The notes below the pieces were generated by a model. That model was not told the DNA's origin. It searched no databases and saw only the letters and a program-made list of their open reading frames with translations. DNA of 35,123 bases from Actinomycetota bacterium (GTDB lineage: Bacteria > Actinomycetota > Thermoleophilia > Solirubrobacterales > Solirubrobacteraceae): assembly GCA_005888335.1 (NCBI GenBank), contig VAWY01000066.1, forward strand, positions 1 through 35,123. The letters are read 5' to 3'. The first letter of the stretch is position 1; each line of letters opens with the position of its first letter. Below are positions 1 through 8,981 of the stretch, in pieces. The position numbers and the translations under genes are program-made.

Positions 1-766
1 CCTGCCCGAGGTTGGCCGGCTTCCCGAAGGGCACGATGTGGCGGATGCCGAGCCGCTGGTTGGGGCCGTCGAGGAACCCGCCGGTGCCCGGCGTGGAGGC
101 CTCGACGAACGTGAGCGGGGAGACCAGCTGCGCGTTGCCGGTCGTCCTGAGCACCTGCGAGAGCGAGACGTGGTGGGCGCGCATGCGCCCCTGGTCGGCC
201 TTGACGAGCAGCTGGCGGTCGCGGTAGCCCCAGATGGCGACGTTGGCCACGCCGGGCAGGCCGCTCAGGCGCGGCTTGATCGTCCAGCGCGCGAGCACCG
301 AGAGCTCGACCGGCGAGAGCCTGTTCGTCGAGAGCCCGATCTCCATGACTCGGCTCGTCGACGACATCGGCTGGAGCATCTGCGGCGGCTTGCTCACGTT
401 CGGCAGCGCGTGCGCCTGCGTGAGCCGCTCCTGCACGAGCTGGCGCGCCTGGAAGATGCTGGTCCCGCGCTCGAAGATCATCGTGATGTCCGAGAGGCCG
501 GGAACCGAGTCCGAGCGGATCGTGTCGACGCCCATCACGCCGTTGAGCAGGTCCTGCTCCATCGGGACGGTGATCAGCTGCTCCACCTCGGGGGCGGAGA
601 GCCCGAGGCTCTCGGTCTGGACCTCAACCGCCGGCAGCGTGTACTCCGGCAGGACATCCACCGGCGCCTTCCGGAGCTGCATCACGCCCGCGAAGATCAG
701 TGCCGCGGCCAGCGGCACGACCAGCAGGCGGAACTTCAAGCTCGAACCAACGATCCATCGCACCAT
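1..766 (-). CDS. RND-family efflux permease (CzcA/CusA-like), C-terminally truncated by window edge
   Basis: The 255 visible codons are the N-terminus of a heavy-metal-type RND inner-membrane permease, which exports substrates by proton antiport. After a short cytoplasmic start comes the first transmembrane helix (VVPLAAALIFAGVMQL). The family motif 'PVDVLPEY' follows, then the periplasmic porter segment with 'EVEQLITVPMEQDLLNGV', 'RSDSVPGLSDITMIFERG' and 'ARQLVQERL'. The ATG at 766 is preceded by a GGAAGGA ribosome site about 7 bases upstream. The gene runs off the left edge, so the remaining roughly 75% is unseen. It diverges from a two-component system starting at 1051, which is the classic arrangement for a sensor pair controlling efflux, although here the pair is on the opposite strand. 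Substrate (metal ion or drug) cannot be assigned from this part. Confidence 0.9.
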   Translation of the reverse strand, partial: MVRWIVGSSLKFRLLVVPLAAALIFAGVMQLRKAPVDVLPEYTLPAVEVQTESLGLSAPEVEQLITVPMEQDLLNGVMGVDTIRSDSVPGLSDITMIFERGTSIFQARQLVQERLTQAHALPNVSKPPQMLQPMSSTSRVMEIGLSTNRLSPVELSVLARWTIKPRLSGLPGVANVAIWGYRDRQLLVKADQGRMRAHHVSLSQVLRTTGNAQLVSPLTFVEASTPGTGGFLDGPNQRLGIRHIVPFGKPANLGQ

Positions 767-1050
767 GCTCGAGTCCTTCCGAGGGTTGCCAGTCGACCGC
801 ACCGGACTGGTGAAAGACCAGTGCCGGTTATGCGTTTACCGCGTCCCCCGCAGTGGCGGGTACGCGGGACCCAGTGAGATTCCGTTCTTCTTTCGAGAAC
901 CCGTTTTTTGAGAGTTCTCTTAGAGGCGAGCCTACGGCCGGGTGCAAATCCTCGCAAGGGGTATTTCTGCCCCATGCTAGTGGGGTTAAATCTACCCACC
1001 GAAAGATGGGCGAACGGAGCGGCGGTCTGCGAGAGTTGACACGGGTAGAC
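767..1050. promoter_or_regulatory. Divergent regulatory region between RND permease and response regulator
   Basis: This 284-bp region is less GC-rich than the flanking genes. It holds three GTTCT/AGAAC half-sites: GTTCT at 884-888, AGAAC at 896-900 and GTTCT at 914-918. The last two form GAGAAC-N13-GTTCTC (895-919). Such spaced inverted half-sites would suit an OmpR-type dimer, so autoregulation by the neighbouring regulator is a reasonable inference. Further on, three short hairpins lie in series: CCTC-GCAA-GGGG (950-961), CCCCA-6nt-TGGGG (970-985) and CCCA-8nt-TGGG (995-1010). I could not match the series to a known riboswitch. No confident -35/-10 pair was found. Confidence 0.4.
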
Positions 1051-1719
1051 ATGCGCCTCCTCGTGGTTGAAGACGACGTCAAGCTCGTGCGGGCTCTCGA
1101 GCGCGGGCTGGCGCGCGAGGGCTATACCGTCGACCTCGCGCGCAGCGGCGACGACGCGCTCGCGCGGGCGCGTGAACACGAGTACGACGCCGTCCTGCTC
1201 GACCTCATGCTCCCCGGCCTCGACGGCTTCTCGGTATGCGAGCGGCTGCGGCGCAGCGACGCCCTGGTCCCCGTCCTGATGCTCACCGCGCGCACGGAGG
1301 TCGACGACCGCATCCGCGGCCTCGACGCCGGCGCCGACGACTACCTCGTCAAGCCGTTCGACTTCGGCGAGCTGCTCGCGCGGCTGCGCGCGCTGATCCG
1401 CAGGGGCCCCACCGAGCGCCCGCCGGTGATGGAGCTCGCCGGTCTTCGCCTCGATCCCGTCGCGCGCAGCGTCACGTACGGCGGGCGCGAGGTCGAGCTT
1501 TCGGCGCGGGAGTTCGCCGTCCTGGAGTGCCTGGCCCGGCACGGCGGCGAACCGGTGTCGAGGACGCAGCTGCTCCAGCACGTCTGGAGCGAGGGCGACG
1601 TGTCACTCAACGTCGTGGACGTCTACGTCGGCTACCTGCGCAAGAAGCTCGAGGGCGCGGACGGGCCGCCGCTGATCCGCACGGTCCGCGGCGTCGGGTT
1701 CATGCTGGAGGCCGCGTGA
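1051..1719 (+). CDS. OmpR/PhoB-family response regulator
   Basis: This 222-residue protein has a receiver domain (about 1-115) with the acidic pocket in VVEDD, the phospho-acceptor Asp51 in LLDLMLPGLDG, the conserved Thr in MLTA and Lys in LVKPFDF. A C-terminal winged-helix DNA-binding domain follows (about 125-220), with 'LSAREFAVLECLARHGGEPV' and the closing 'IRTVRGVGFML'. The ATG at 1051 was chosen because it places the receiver domain at its usual N-terminal position. An in-frame extension back to 853 is not protein-like, and the ribosome site is weak either way. The stop overlaps the GTG of the histidine kinase by 4 bases, so the two are translationally coupled. The likely targets are its own operon and the divergent RND gene (inference). 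Confidence 0.95.
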   Translation: MRLLVVEDDVKLVRALERGLAREGYTVDLARSGDDALARAREHEYDAVLLDLMLPGLDGFSVCERLRRSDALVPVLMLTARTEVDDRIRGLDAGADDYLVKPFDFGELLARLRALIRRGPTERPPVMELAGLRLDPVARSVTYGGREVELSAREFAVLECLARHGGEPVSRTQLLQHVWSEGDVSLNVVDVYVGYLRKKLEGADGPPLIRTVRGVGFMLEAA

Positions 1720-3089
1720 GGCTGCCGATCCGCGCCCGGCTGACCGCGTGGTACGCCGCCCTGCTGGCGGCGATCGTCGTGGCCCTCGGGGCGTTCCTCG
1801 TGCTGCAGCTCGGCTCGGACCTGCAGGCGGCGGTCGACCGCCACGTGCGCGACAGCGCGATCCACATCGCCCGCGCCTACGCAGCGGAGGGACCGGGGGA
1901 CTTCCGCGACGCGAGCCGGACCGCGCTGGCCGCCGACGGGATCGCCCAGGTGCTCGACCCGACGGGTCGCGTGCTGCACGTGTCCGGCCCGCTGGCCAGG
2001 CGGCGCGCGCTCGCCGGTGCCGGCGATCGTGCGCAGGCGCTGCGGGCGGGCCTGCACGTCGTGACGGTCCAGCTCGGGCCCAATCAGCAGGAGTATCGCG
2101 CCGCGGTAATGCCCGTCCGGCGCCTGGGCCAGGTCCGCGTCCTCGTCGTGGGGGAGTCGCTGAACGAGGCGCAAGAGTCCGTGGAGCGTGTGCTGCTGCT
2201 GCTGCTGTTCGCCGGCCCCGCGGCGCTCGCCGCGACCGCACTCGGCGGCTGGTGGCTCGCCCGCAAGGCGCTGCGGCCCGTCGAGCGGATGACCTCCGAG
2301 GCCGGCCAGATCGGCATCGACCGGCTCAGCGACCGCATCGCGGTGCCGCGCGTGGCCGACGAGGTCGGCCGCCTCGCGGTCACCCTCAACGCGATGCTCG
2401 ATCGCCTCGAGCAGGGCGTCAGGGAGAAGCACCGGCTCATCGCCGACGCGTCGCACGAGCTGCGCACCCCGCTCGCCGTCATGCGCGCCGAGATCGACGT
2501 CAGCCTGCGCGGCGACTACCTCCCGCCGGCCGCGTGCGCGGTGCTGGAGAGCGCGCGCGAGGAGGTCGACCGGATGAGCCGCACCGTCGACAACCTGCTG
2601 ACGCTGGCGCAGGTCGACGAGGGCCGCCTCGAGCTGCTGGTCACGCCGGTGAGCCTGATCGACGCGATCGACGCGGCGGCGCGCCCGCTGCGGCCGCTCG
2701 CCGCCGCCAAGGACGTCGAGCTCACGGTCGACGGCGAGTCCTTCGAGGTCCAGGCTGATCCGCAGCGGCTGCACCAGGCGCTCACCAACTTCGTCGAGAA
2801 CGCGATCAAGTTCACCCAGCCCGGCGGCGAGGTCCGCGTCACCACGTGGCGCGGCCGCAACGAGGTGGGCGTCACCGTGACCGACAACGGACCGGGCATG
2901 CCGGCGGCCGCCCGCGTGCACGTCTTCGACCGCTTCTACCGCGTCGACCACGCGCGCGGGCGCGGGGCGGGGGGCAGCGGCCTCGGCCTCGCCATCTGCC
3001 GCGAGGTCGCCACCGCCCACGGCGGCCGGGTGTGGGTCGACAGCGAGGAGGGAAAGGGGAGCGAGTTCTCGCTTGCCCTTCCCCTCTAA
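1716..3089 (+). CDS. Sensor histidine kinase, HAMP-HisKA-HATPase type
   Basis: This 457-residue membrane kinase has TM1 near residues 8-30 (WYAALLAAIVVALGAFLVL), an extracytoplasmic loop of about 120 residues, and TM2 (LLLLLFAGPAALAATALGGW). A HAMP segment and the HisKA box with His247 (DASHELRTPLAVM) follow. The ATPase domain shows the N box NFVENAIKFT, G1 VTDNGPGMP, F box FDRFYR and G2 GSGLGLAIC. It starts at GTG 1716 inside the regulator stop codon (GTGA overlap), so the pair is made together. The protein would autophosphorylate His247 and pass phosphate to Asp51 of the regulator. The loop between the TMs has no recognisable ligand motif, so the stimulus is unknown. Proximity to the RND pump suggests metal or envelope stress. 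Confidence 0.95.
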   Translation: MRLPIRARLTAWYAALLAAIVVALGAFLVLQLGSDLQAAVDRHVRDSAIHIARAYAAEGPGDFRDASRTALAADGIAQVLDPTGRVLHVSGPLARRRALAGAGDRAQALRAGLHVVTVQLGPNQQEYRAAVMPVRRLGQVRVLVVGESLNEAQESVERVLLLLLFAGPAALAATALGGWWLARKALRPVERMTSEAGQIGIDRLSDRIAVPRVADEVGRLAVTLNAMLDRLEQGVREKHRLIADASHELRTPLAVMRAEIDVSLRGDYLPPAACAVLESAREEVDRMSRTVDNLLTLAQVDEGRLELLVTPVSLIDAIDAAARPLRPLAAAKDVELTVDGESFEVQADPQRLHQALTNFVENAIKFTQPGGEVRVTTWRGRNEVGVTVTDNGPGMPAAARVHVFDRFYRVDHARGRGAGGSGLGLAICREVATAHGGRVWVDSEEGKGSEFSLALPL

Positions 3090-3141
3090 TTCGCTGAGCT
3101 AGGTACCAGGTACTACTCCACAGAAAGTACCGCGCGGTATG

Positions 3142-3161
3142 AGCCGGTCAGCGGACCGGCT
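3142..3161. terminator. Hairpin between convergent kinase and lipoprotein genes
   Basis: AGCCGGTC (3142-3149) pairs perfectly with GACCGGCT (3154-3161) around an AGCG loop. It spans the lipoprotein stop codon (3148-3150). There is no T-run on either side. The neighbouring 12-nt palindrome TACCGCGCGGTA (3128-3139) and the GGTACT/AGTACC repeat (3109-3114, 3126-3131) add further secondary structure to this convergent junction. A role as a bidirectional terminator is inferred from position only. Confidence 0.4.
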
Positions 3162-4068
3162 TCACCTGAGCGATCAGGCTTCGGTTCTCCTGGCGGAACT
3201 GATTCTGGTAGTGCGTCCGGACGACTTCCTCCACCCCGGTGATGTACTTGTGCTCGCAGTCGTAGTCGGCCACCGCGATCGAGACCTCGTCGCGCTGCAG
3301 CTGCGCGAGCGCCGCGTGGTCATACGGCGGGGGCTTCACGCCCGGCTCGGGGCCGGTCGCGAACTGCCCGGGGACCGGTCCGACGATCTGCTCGGTTCGC
3401 TTGAAGAGGTCGCTGTCGATGGCCTCGGGCTCCTCGTACTGGTAGCCGGCCTTGGACATGCACGACGACCACTTCTCGACCGCGCGGACCAGCCGCTGGT
3501 CCTGGAAGATGCGCTCCTCGAGCTGGTCGAGCTTGCTCGAGAGCTGGCTGAGCACCTGGGCGCCGCCGAAGACCTGCTCGGTCCCCTTGAGGGTGCAGCC
3601 GCCGAGCTTGGTGAAGTCCCCGGTGTCGACGGCCGCGGTGAACGTCCCGCCCGGGTTGTCGCCGCCCAGCGCGCGGTCGTACGCCCGGCGGTCGGCGGGG
3701 CTGAGGCTCGCACGCATCCGCAGGTTGGGGTCGGCCGTCGCGCTGACGTGCCCCCAGAGCGTGCTGATGCCGTAGCCGAACTGCTTGGCGAAGTCGAGGT
3801 CGCTCAGGCGGCTGGAGCCGAACAGCGCGGCGCGCTGGGCGACCGGGTCGACCGGAACGTAGTCGAAGCCCTGGTTCTTCATGCAGTCGCGGATGTCCGC
3901 CTCGACGCGGCTCTGCCGCGCGAGGATGCCGGCCTGGTCGAAGCCGAGCTGGTCCTCGATGTCGCCCTTGGGCTGGTCCGCGGACTTGTTGCCGCCTCCG
4001 CCGCAGGCGGCCAGGGCAAGCGTCATGCCCAGCAGCAGGACGGCACTGAGGGGACGGATGTGACGCAT
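3148..4068 (-). CDS. Putative lipoprotein, last gene of MacAB-like operon
   Basis: This 306-residue exported protein has a lipoprotein signal peptide. A basic start (MRHIRPL) leads into a hydrophobic stretch and the lipobox LAAC with lipidation Cys22, followed by a GGGG linker. The mature part contains conserved-looking Cys residues ('IRDCMKNQGFDYVPV', 'WSSCMSKAGYQYEEP', 'DYDCEHKYI') and helix-forming segments. I recognise no enzymatic motif. An ATG also exists at 4080, but the strong GGAGG at 4074-4078 sits 5 bases before 4068, which fixes the start there. The gene begins 35 bases after the permease stop, so it is probably the last member of the same transcript and may work with that transporter at the outer face of the membrane. 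Paired 'C-M-x-x-x-G-(F/Y)' segments recall actinobacterial lipoproteins of unknown function. Confidence 0.85.
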   Translation of the reverse strand: MRHIRPLSAVLLLGMTLALAACGGGGNKSADQPKGDIEDQLGFDQAGILARQSRVEADIRDCMKNQGFDYVPVDPVAQRAALFGSSRLSDLDFAKQFGYGISTLWGHVSATADPNLRMRASLSPADRRAYDRALGGDNPGGTFTAAVDTGDFTKLGGCTLKGTEQVFGGAQVLSQLSSKLDQLEERIFQDQRLVRAVEKWSSCMSKAGYQYEEPEAIDSDLFKRTEQIVGPVPGQFATGPEPGVKPPPYDHAALAQLQRDEVSIAVADYDCEHKYITGVEEVVRTHYQNQFRQENRSLIAQVKPVR

Positions 4069-4103
4069 GCGAGCCTCCATGCTCAGGTCGATGTCATCAT
4101 GGG

Positions 4104-5347
4104 TCAGGTGCCGGCGCGCAGCGCCTCGACGGGCTCGAGCGAGGCTGCGCGCAGCGCGGGGTACGTTCCGGAGAGCAGGCCGATGACCGCTCCGAGGGCC
4201 GGCGCGCCGAGCGGGACCCACGGGTCGAGCACGGGCGTCCAGGTGTTGCTGGCCGAGACGCCGACGATGACCAGCGTCCCGACGCTCGAGCCCGCGATGC
4301 CCCCGGCGAGGCCCATCGCGGTGCTCTCGAGCAGGAACTGCGCCGCGATGTGGCGGCGGGCCGCGCCGAGCGCCCGGCGCAGGCCGATCTCGCCGACGCG
4401 CTCGAGCACGGACACGAGGGTCACGTTGGCGATGCCGATCGCGCCGACCAGCAGCGACACGCCGCCGAGCAGCAGGAAGAGCGCGTTGAGGTCCTTCTTC
4501 ACCTCGCCGCGCAGCGCGCGCGGGTCGGGCGGGGCGGCGACCTTGAGCAGGCTCGGGTCGGTCGGGCTGAGTGCGCGCGGCGCCTGGCGCGAGATGAGGT
4601 CGATCGCGCCGACGCGCGTCTCGACCTGCGCGAGCGCTGGCGCGGGCAGGTCGAACTCCCGCCGGGCGGTGCCCTCGGGCATGATCGCCGCCCCGAGCAG
4701 CGAGGCCTGGCGGCTCGCTCCGCGCAGGATGCCGATGACGTCGTAGAGGCGGTCGCCGAGGAACACGGCGGGCTGGTCGTCGACGCGCGTGATGTGCAGG
4801 CGCCGTGCGGCGTTGGGGCCCAGCACGAGCACGCGATCGCCGCGCTGCGAGTGGCCGGCGTCGAAGTAGCGCCCGGCGGCCAGCTTTGAGCGGACCGCGC
4901 GGAACAGCCCCGGCGACGCGGCCTTCATCGGCAGCTGGATCGCCCCGGCGGCGAGCGGATCGTTGACGGGGACCGAGCGCACCAGGGCGCCGCGGACGTC
5001 GACGTCGGAGAGCGTCCCCGCGGCCGCCACCCCGTTGAGCCGCTTGAGTCGCGACTCGGCGTCCCAGGGCAGCGCCACGGCGCCGGCGCCGCCGGCGCGG
5101 GCCGAGGGGCTGACCACGATGTCGGTCGCCGAGACGGCGTCGAAGTGCCCGACGATCTGGCTCGCCGCGGTCTTCGACAGGCCGAGCGTCGCGACCAGCG
5201 CGCCGACGCCGATGACCGTCCCGAGAATCGTCAGGATGACGCGCGCCGGGCGGGCGATGAGGCCAGCGACCGCTTCGCTCGTCAGGTCGCGCGCTCGGAC
5301 GCGGCCGAGCACGGAGCTGATCCGCGGGCGCCGCAGGCGCGGGCGCC

Positions 5348-5351
<4 letters not shown>
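4104..5351 (-). CDS. ABC transporter permease, MacB/FtsX family
   Basis: The 415-residue protein has MacB topology. The first TM helix (VILTILGTVIGVGALVATLGL) follows a basic N-terminus. A MacB-type periplasmic domain of about 200 residues comes next. Three C-terminal helices carry the FtsX signature, including 'VGAIGIANVTLVSVLERVGE', 'IGLRRALGA' and the closing 'YPALRAASLEPVEALR'. Such permeases do not form a substrate channel; they use ATP-driven mechanotransmission to move peptides, lipids or drugs outside the membrane. The ATG at 5351 overlaps the ATPase stop by 4 bases (ATGA), so the two are coupled. With the adaptor upstream this makes a MacAB-type set. The substrate is unknown. Confidence 0.93.
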
Positions 5352-6099
<748 letters not shown>

Positions 6100-6103
<4 letters not shown>

Positions 6104-8001
6104 GGGGTGCGGCCGCCCGACGGCGTCTCGGTCGAGCCGACGATCACGAGGTCGCCGGCGCGCAGCTCCTGCCCGCGCTCCGGCTTGACCTCGACCAGGC
6201 CTTCGGCGGCGAGCCCCGGCACGACGGTCACGGTCACCGTCCGGCCGCCGCGGAGCACCTGGAGGCGCGAGTTGCCGTCGCCCCCGATCGACAGGGCGCT
6301 GGGCGGGACGGCGAGCACCTTGCCCTTGGTGCTCTTGACCGAGATCGTCAGCTTGACCGAGGTGCCGACCAGCTGCGGGAAGCCCACCTCCGGGACGACC
6401 GCGAAGTAGAAGCGCGACGGGTCGACCCGGTTGGTCCCCGGGGCGTCGGCCACCTGGCTCACCCGGCCGCGCGCTCGGACGCCGAGGTCCTGCTCCTCGA
6501 TCGCCACCGGGTCGCCGGCGCGCACCAGCTTGGCGTCGGAGACGTCGAGCGAGGAGTCGACGGCGAGGCGCGAGTTCGTCACCTTCATCACGGGGCCGGT
6601 GACGGCGCTGCCGCGCTTGGCCCTGACGGTGTCGACGCGGACCGGGAGCGAGCGGAAGAACAGCAGCTCGTTGGCCGGGACCTGCACGCCCGCCTGCCGC
6701 GAGAGGTGATCGACCACCGCCTGCGTGCGGCGCGCCTCGCGGCGTCCCGAGTCGCTGATCGCGCGCAGCGTGCCCTCGTCGGCGCGGCTCGTGAGGACGA
6801 GGACCTTCTGGCGCGTGATCCTCGCCTGCTGGCGGGCCGTGCTCACGCCGAGCCGGGCGCGCCGCAGCTCGACGGCGGCGGCGTGCACGTCGCGCCGCGC
6901 CTGGGCGGCGTCCGAGCGGGCCTTCGCGACGGCGGCCTTGGCGTCGGCGCGGACCGACTGGGCGGTGGTGATCGACGCGTTGAGCTCCGCCTGGGTGCGC
7001 TTGACGGCGTCCTGCGCCTGGCGCAGGGCGGCTCCGGCGGCGATCTGGTCCGACGCCGGGGCGTCGCGCGGCACCTCGCCGAGCTTCGTGCGCGCGATCT
7101 CCTGGTCGTCCAGCGCGGCCTTGAACGCCGCGCGCTTGCCGTTGACGTCCGCGTCGGCGGTGGCCCGGTCCCTGCGGCTGGTCGCCAGGGCGGTCGCGAC
7201 GGCGCCGCGCGCGGTCGACGCGGCCGAGCGGGCGGTATCGAGCTTCTCCTTGGCGCTCGAGACCGCGAGCACCGCGGTGTTGAGCGCGTCGCGGGCGGTC
7301 ACCGCGTCGTTGCGGGCCTGGTTGACGTCGGTCGGGTGCGTCTGGACGAGCGTGTTGACCGTCTGCAGGTACGCGTCGCGCGCCGTCGCCGCCGCGGACT
7401 CGGCGGTGCGCAGCTGGTCGAGCTGCGTGTCGGTCGCGCCGAACGGGTCCCAGCCGCGGTGCAGGTAGAACGCCGACACGGCGCCGGCCGTGGCCGAGTC
7501 GTAGTGGCCGTCGACGGCGCCGGGGTTGAAGCCGAGGTTCTTGAGCGCCCGCTCGAGCTGGCGGACGTCCTGACCGTGGTCACCCGGACGCAGGTCCCGG
7601 TGCATCGGGATGGCTCCGGGCAGCACGAAGACCGGACGGCCGTCGACGGTCATCGCCACGTGGCCGGCGGCCAGTCGCAGGCCCCGCCGGGGCGGGCGGG
7701 TGACGATGTCGCTGCTGTTGGTGCCGCTCGCCTGCTTGAGCTTCGACACCCCCAGGACGACCGCCTGGGGGTCGCCGTAGCGCACCGTGCCGCGGACGAT
7801 CACCTCGGTCGAGAGGGTCCTGCGCACGACCGGCACGGTGATCGCGGAAGGTTTCGGCGGCGCTGTGTCGGCGGCGATCTGGGCGGGCGAGCGGATCTGC
7901 CGGGCCGCCGCCCAGCCGACGAGCGCGAGCCCGATCAGTACTGCGAACACCAGAACCGCGGTTCGCTTGCTCCTGCCTGAAATCGCGGAAATGGCCCGCA
8001 T
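6100..8001 (-). CDS. Efflux periplasmic adaptor (HlyD/MacA-like) with inserted peptidoglycan-binding domain
   Basis: This 633-residue membrane-anchored adaptor has a single N-terminal TM (about 14-32). A split lipoyl/barrel region begins at 'VVRRTLSTEVIVRGTV' (58-73). Residues about 137-183 form a PG_binding_1-type domain (LRPGDHGQDVRQLERAL, LGFNPGAVDGHYDSATAGAV). Next comes a long Ala/Arg-rich coiled coil (about 190-440), and then the returning barrel and membrane-proximal domains, with 'VRAGDPVAIEEQDLGVRARG' and 'PQLVGTSVKLTI'. MacA proteins link an inner-membrane transporter to the outside; the peptidoglycan-binding insert suggests anchoring in the cell wall. The ATG at 8001 has a GGAG ribosome site. 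It is the first gene of the four-gene operon. Confidence 0.88.
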
Positions 8002-8335
8002 CCGTGCTCCGTTAGGTCCTCACCGTGGACGAGACAAAGCCAATACTGCACGTGGCGGCTCTCCTGGGGAAAGGGGGCTTTTCTCCCCAATTGGGTTGGT
8101 TGGGATTTCCCCCGGCTCTGCGGAGAGACCATCATCCGGAGGCTCGATTGGCGGAAATATCCGCCCCAAATCGCACCGTTTCCGGGTCTTTCCGTGCCCT
8201 ACGACGGCCCGGGCACGCGGCGCTCGGGGGGCCGCCTCACGCTGGTGCTGGACGAAGCTGCACCGGACGAATCACTTGCGTGGGCAGGCGCTTACCCACT
8301 ACGGTCGTCCGGCACCGAACCCCAAAGAGGTGGTC
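8002..8335. promoter_or_regulatory. Long divergent intergenic region with dyad symmetries
   Basis: I see no gene in these 334 bp, which separate the adaptor (minus) from a secreted protein (plus). A G/C-tract dyad occupies 8066-8115. It contains GGGG and GGGGG tracts, TTTTCT, the perfect palindrome CCCAATTGGG (8086-8095), TTGGG and a closing CCCCC. A second element is a perfect hairpin, GGCGGA (8150-8155), AATA loop, TCCGCC (8160-8165). The first element resembles sequence at 954-1000 and at 23209-23235. It could be an operator shared by several envelope genes (inference). No clear -35/-10 pair was identified for either direction. Confidence 0.4.
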
Positions 8336-8878
8336 ATGTCAAGGACGATAGGTCGCCGGCTCATCCCCTCGCCGTCGATGGTCGTAGCGTTCACCGCGCT
8401 GGCGGTGTCGATCGGCGGGACGTCATACGCGGTCGTGCGATTGCCGGCCAAGAGCGTCGGCACGGTCAACCTGAAGTCGGGCGCGGTCGGCCGGGCCAAC
8501 ATCAAGAACAACGCGGTCGACGGTTCGAAGGTCCAGAACCACTCGCTGACCAGCGACGACCTCGACGAGTCGGCCCTGACGGACCTCAAGGCGGCGGGCG
8601 TCGACAAGATCTTCTACAAGACGGGCGGCACGACCCTGCCCCCGGCGGCGGGCATCGACTCGCCGTCCATCGGCGCGAGCTCGGCGGTCTGCGACCCGGG
8701 CACCAAGGCGATGGCCGGCGGCGCCAGGCTCGATGCGCCTGAGCAGGGCGAGCTCATCGCGAGCTTCCCGGATGCCGGTGGAAGCGTGTGGACGGTCTAC
8801 GTGGCCAACGGCGACCTGGCCAGCGCCCACAGCTTCACCGTCTACGCCGTCTGCGTGCCGATCAACTCGACCGGCTGA
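8336..8878 (+). CDS. Secreted protein of the SKVxNxSLTxxDL repeat family, function unknown
   Basis: The 180-residue protein has a basic start (MSRTIGRRLIP), a hydrophobic export segment (MVVAFTALAVSIGGTSYAVV), then a run of short repeat units: 'LPAKSVGTVNLKSGAV', 'GRANIKNNAVDGSKVQNHSL', 'TSDDLDESAL'. Such 'VG...LK.GAV...IKN.AV..SKV.N.SL...DL' repeats are, from my knowledge, common in many paralogous secreted proteins of Solirubrobacter/Conexibacter-type bacteria. The C-terminal half (about 95-180) looks like a small beta-rich domain with a pair of Cys ('SAVCDPGTKAMAGGARL', 'YAVCVPI'). The ATG at 8336 has an AGAGG ribosome site 6 bases upstream. I assign no function. It supports the taxonomic placement more than any pathway. 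Confidence 0.85.
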   Translation: MSRTIGRRLIPSPSMVVAFTALAVSIGGTSYAVVRLPAKSVGTVNLKSGAVGRANIKNNAVDGSKVQNHSLTSDDLDESALTDLKAAGVDKIFYKTGGTTLPPAAGIDSPSIGASSAVCDPGTKAMAGGARLDAPEQGELIASFPDAGGSVWTVYVANGDLASAHSFTVYAVCVPINSTG

Positions 8879-8981
8879 GCTGACCTGATCGACTCGTCTC
8901 GCGCGTCACCCTGACGGTGGCGCGCTTGACGGTCGTGAGCGCGACCGCGACCTTCGGCGCCCTCGCGGGTTCTGCAGCGAC

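Noticed and set aside
920..1040. Riboswitch leader for the response regulator (c-di-GMP-I-like)
   Set aside because: There are serial hairpins with GCAA and GAAA loops, but I could not place the conserved core of GEMM, cobalamin, TPP, ydaO, SAM-IV, NiCo or Mn classes.
1036..1041. TTGACA as a -35 box
   Set aside because: It lies 9 bases before the response-regulator ATG, so a -10 and start site would fall inside the coding region; no matching upstream -10 was found.
853..1050. 66-codon N-terminal extension of the response regulator
   Set aside because: It would precede the receiver domain with unrelated sequence and crosses the operator-like repeats; ATG 1051 gives standard family length.
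3139..4746. 535-codon plus-strand open frame
   Set aside because: It is antisense to the lipoprotein and permease genes, both of which have clear motifs and ribosome sites.
6706..7980. 424-codon plus-strand open frame
   Set aside because: It is antisense to the coiled coil of the adaptor; Arg/Val/Asp-rich without domain.
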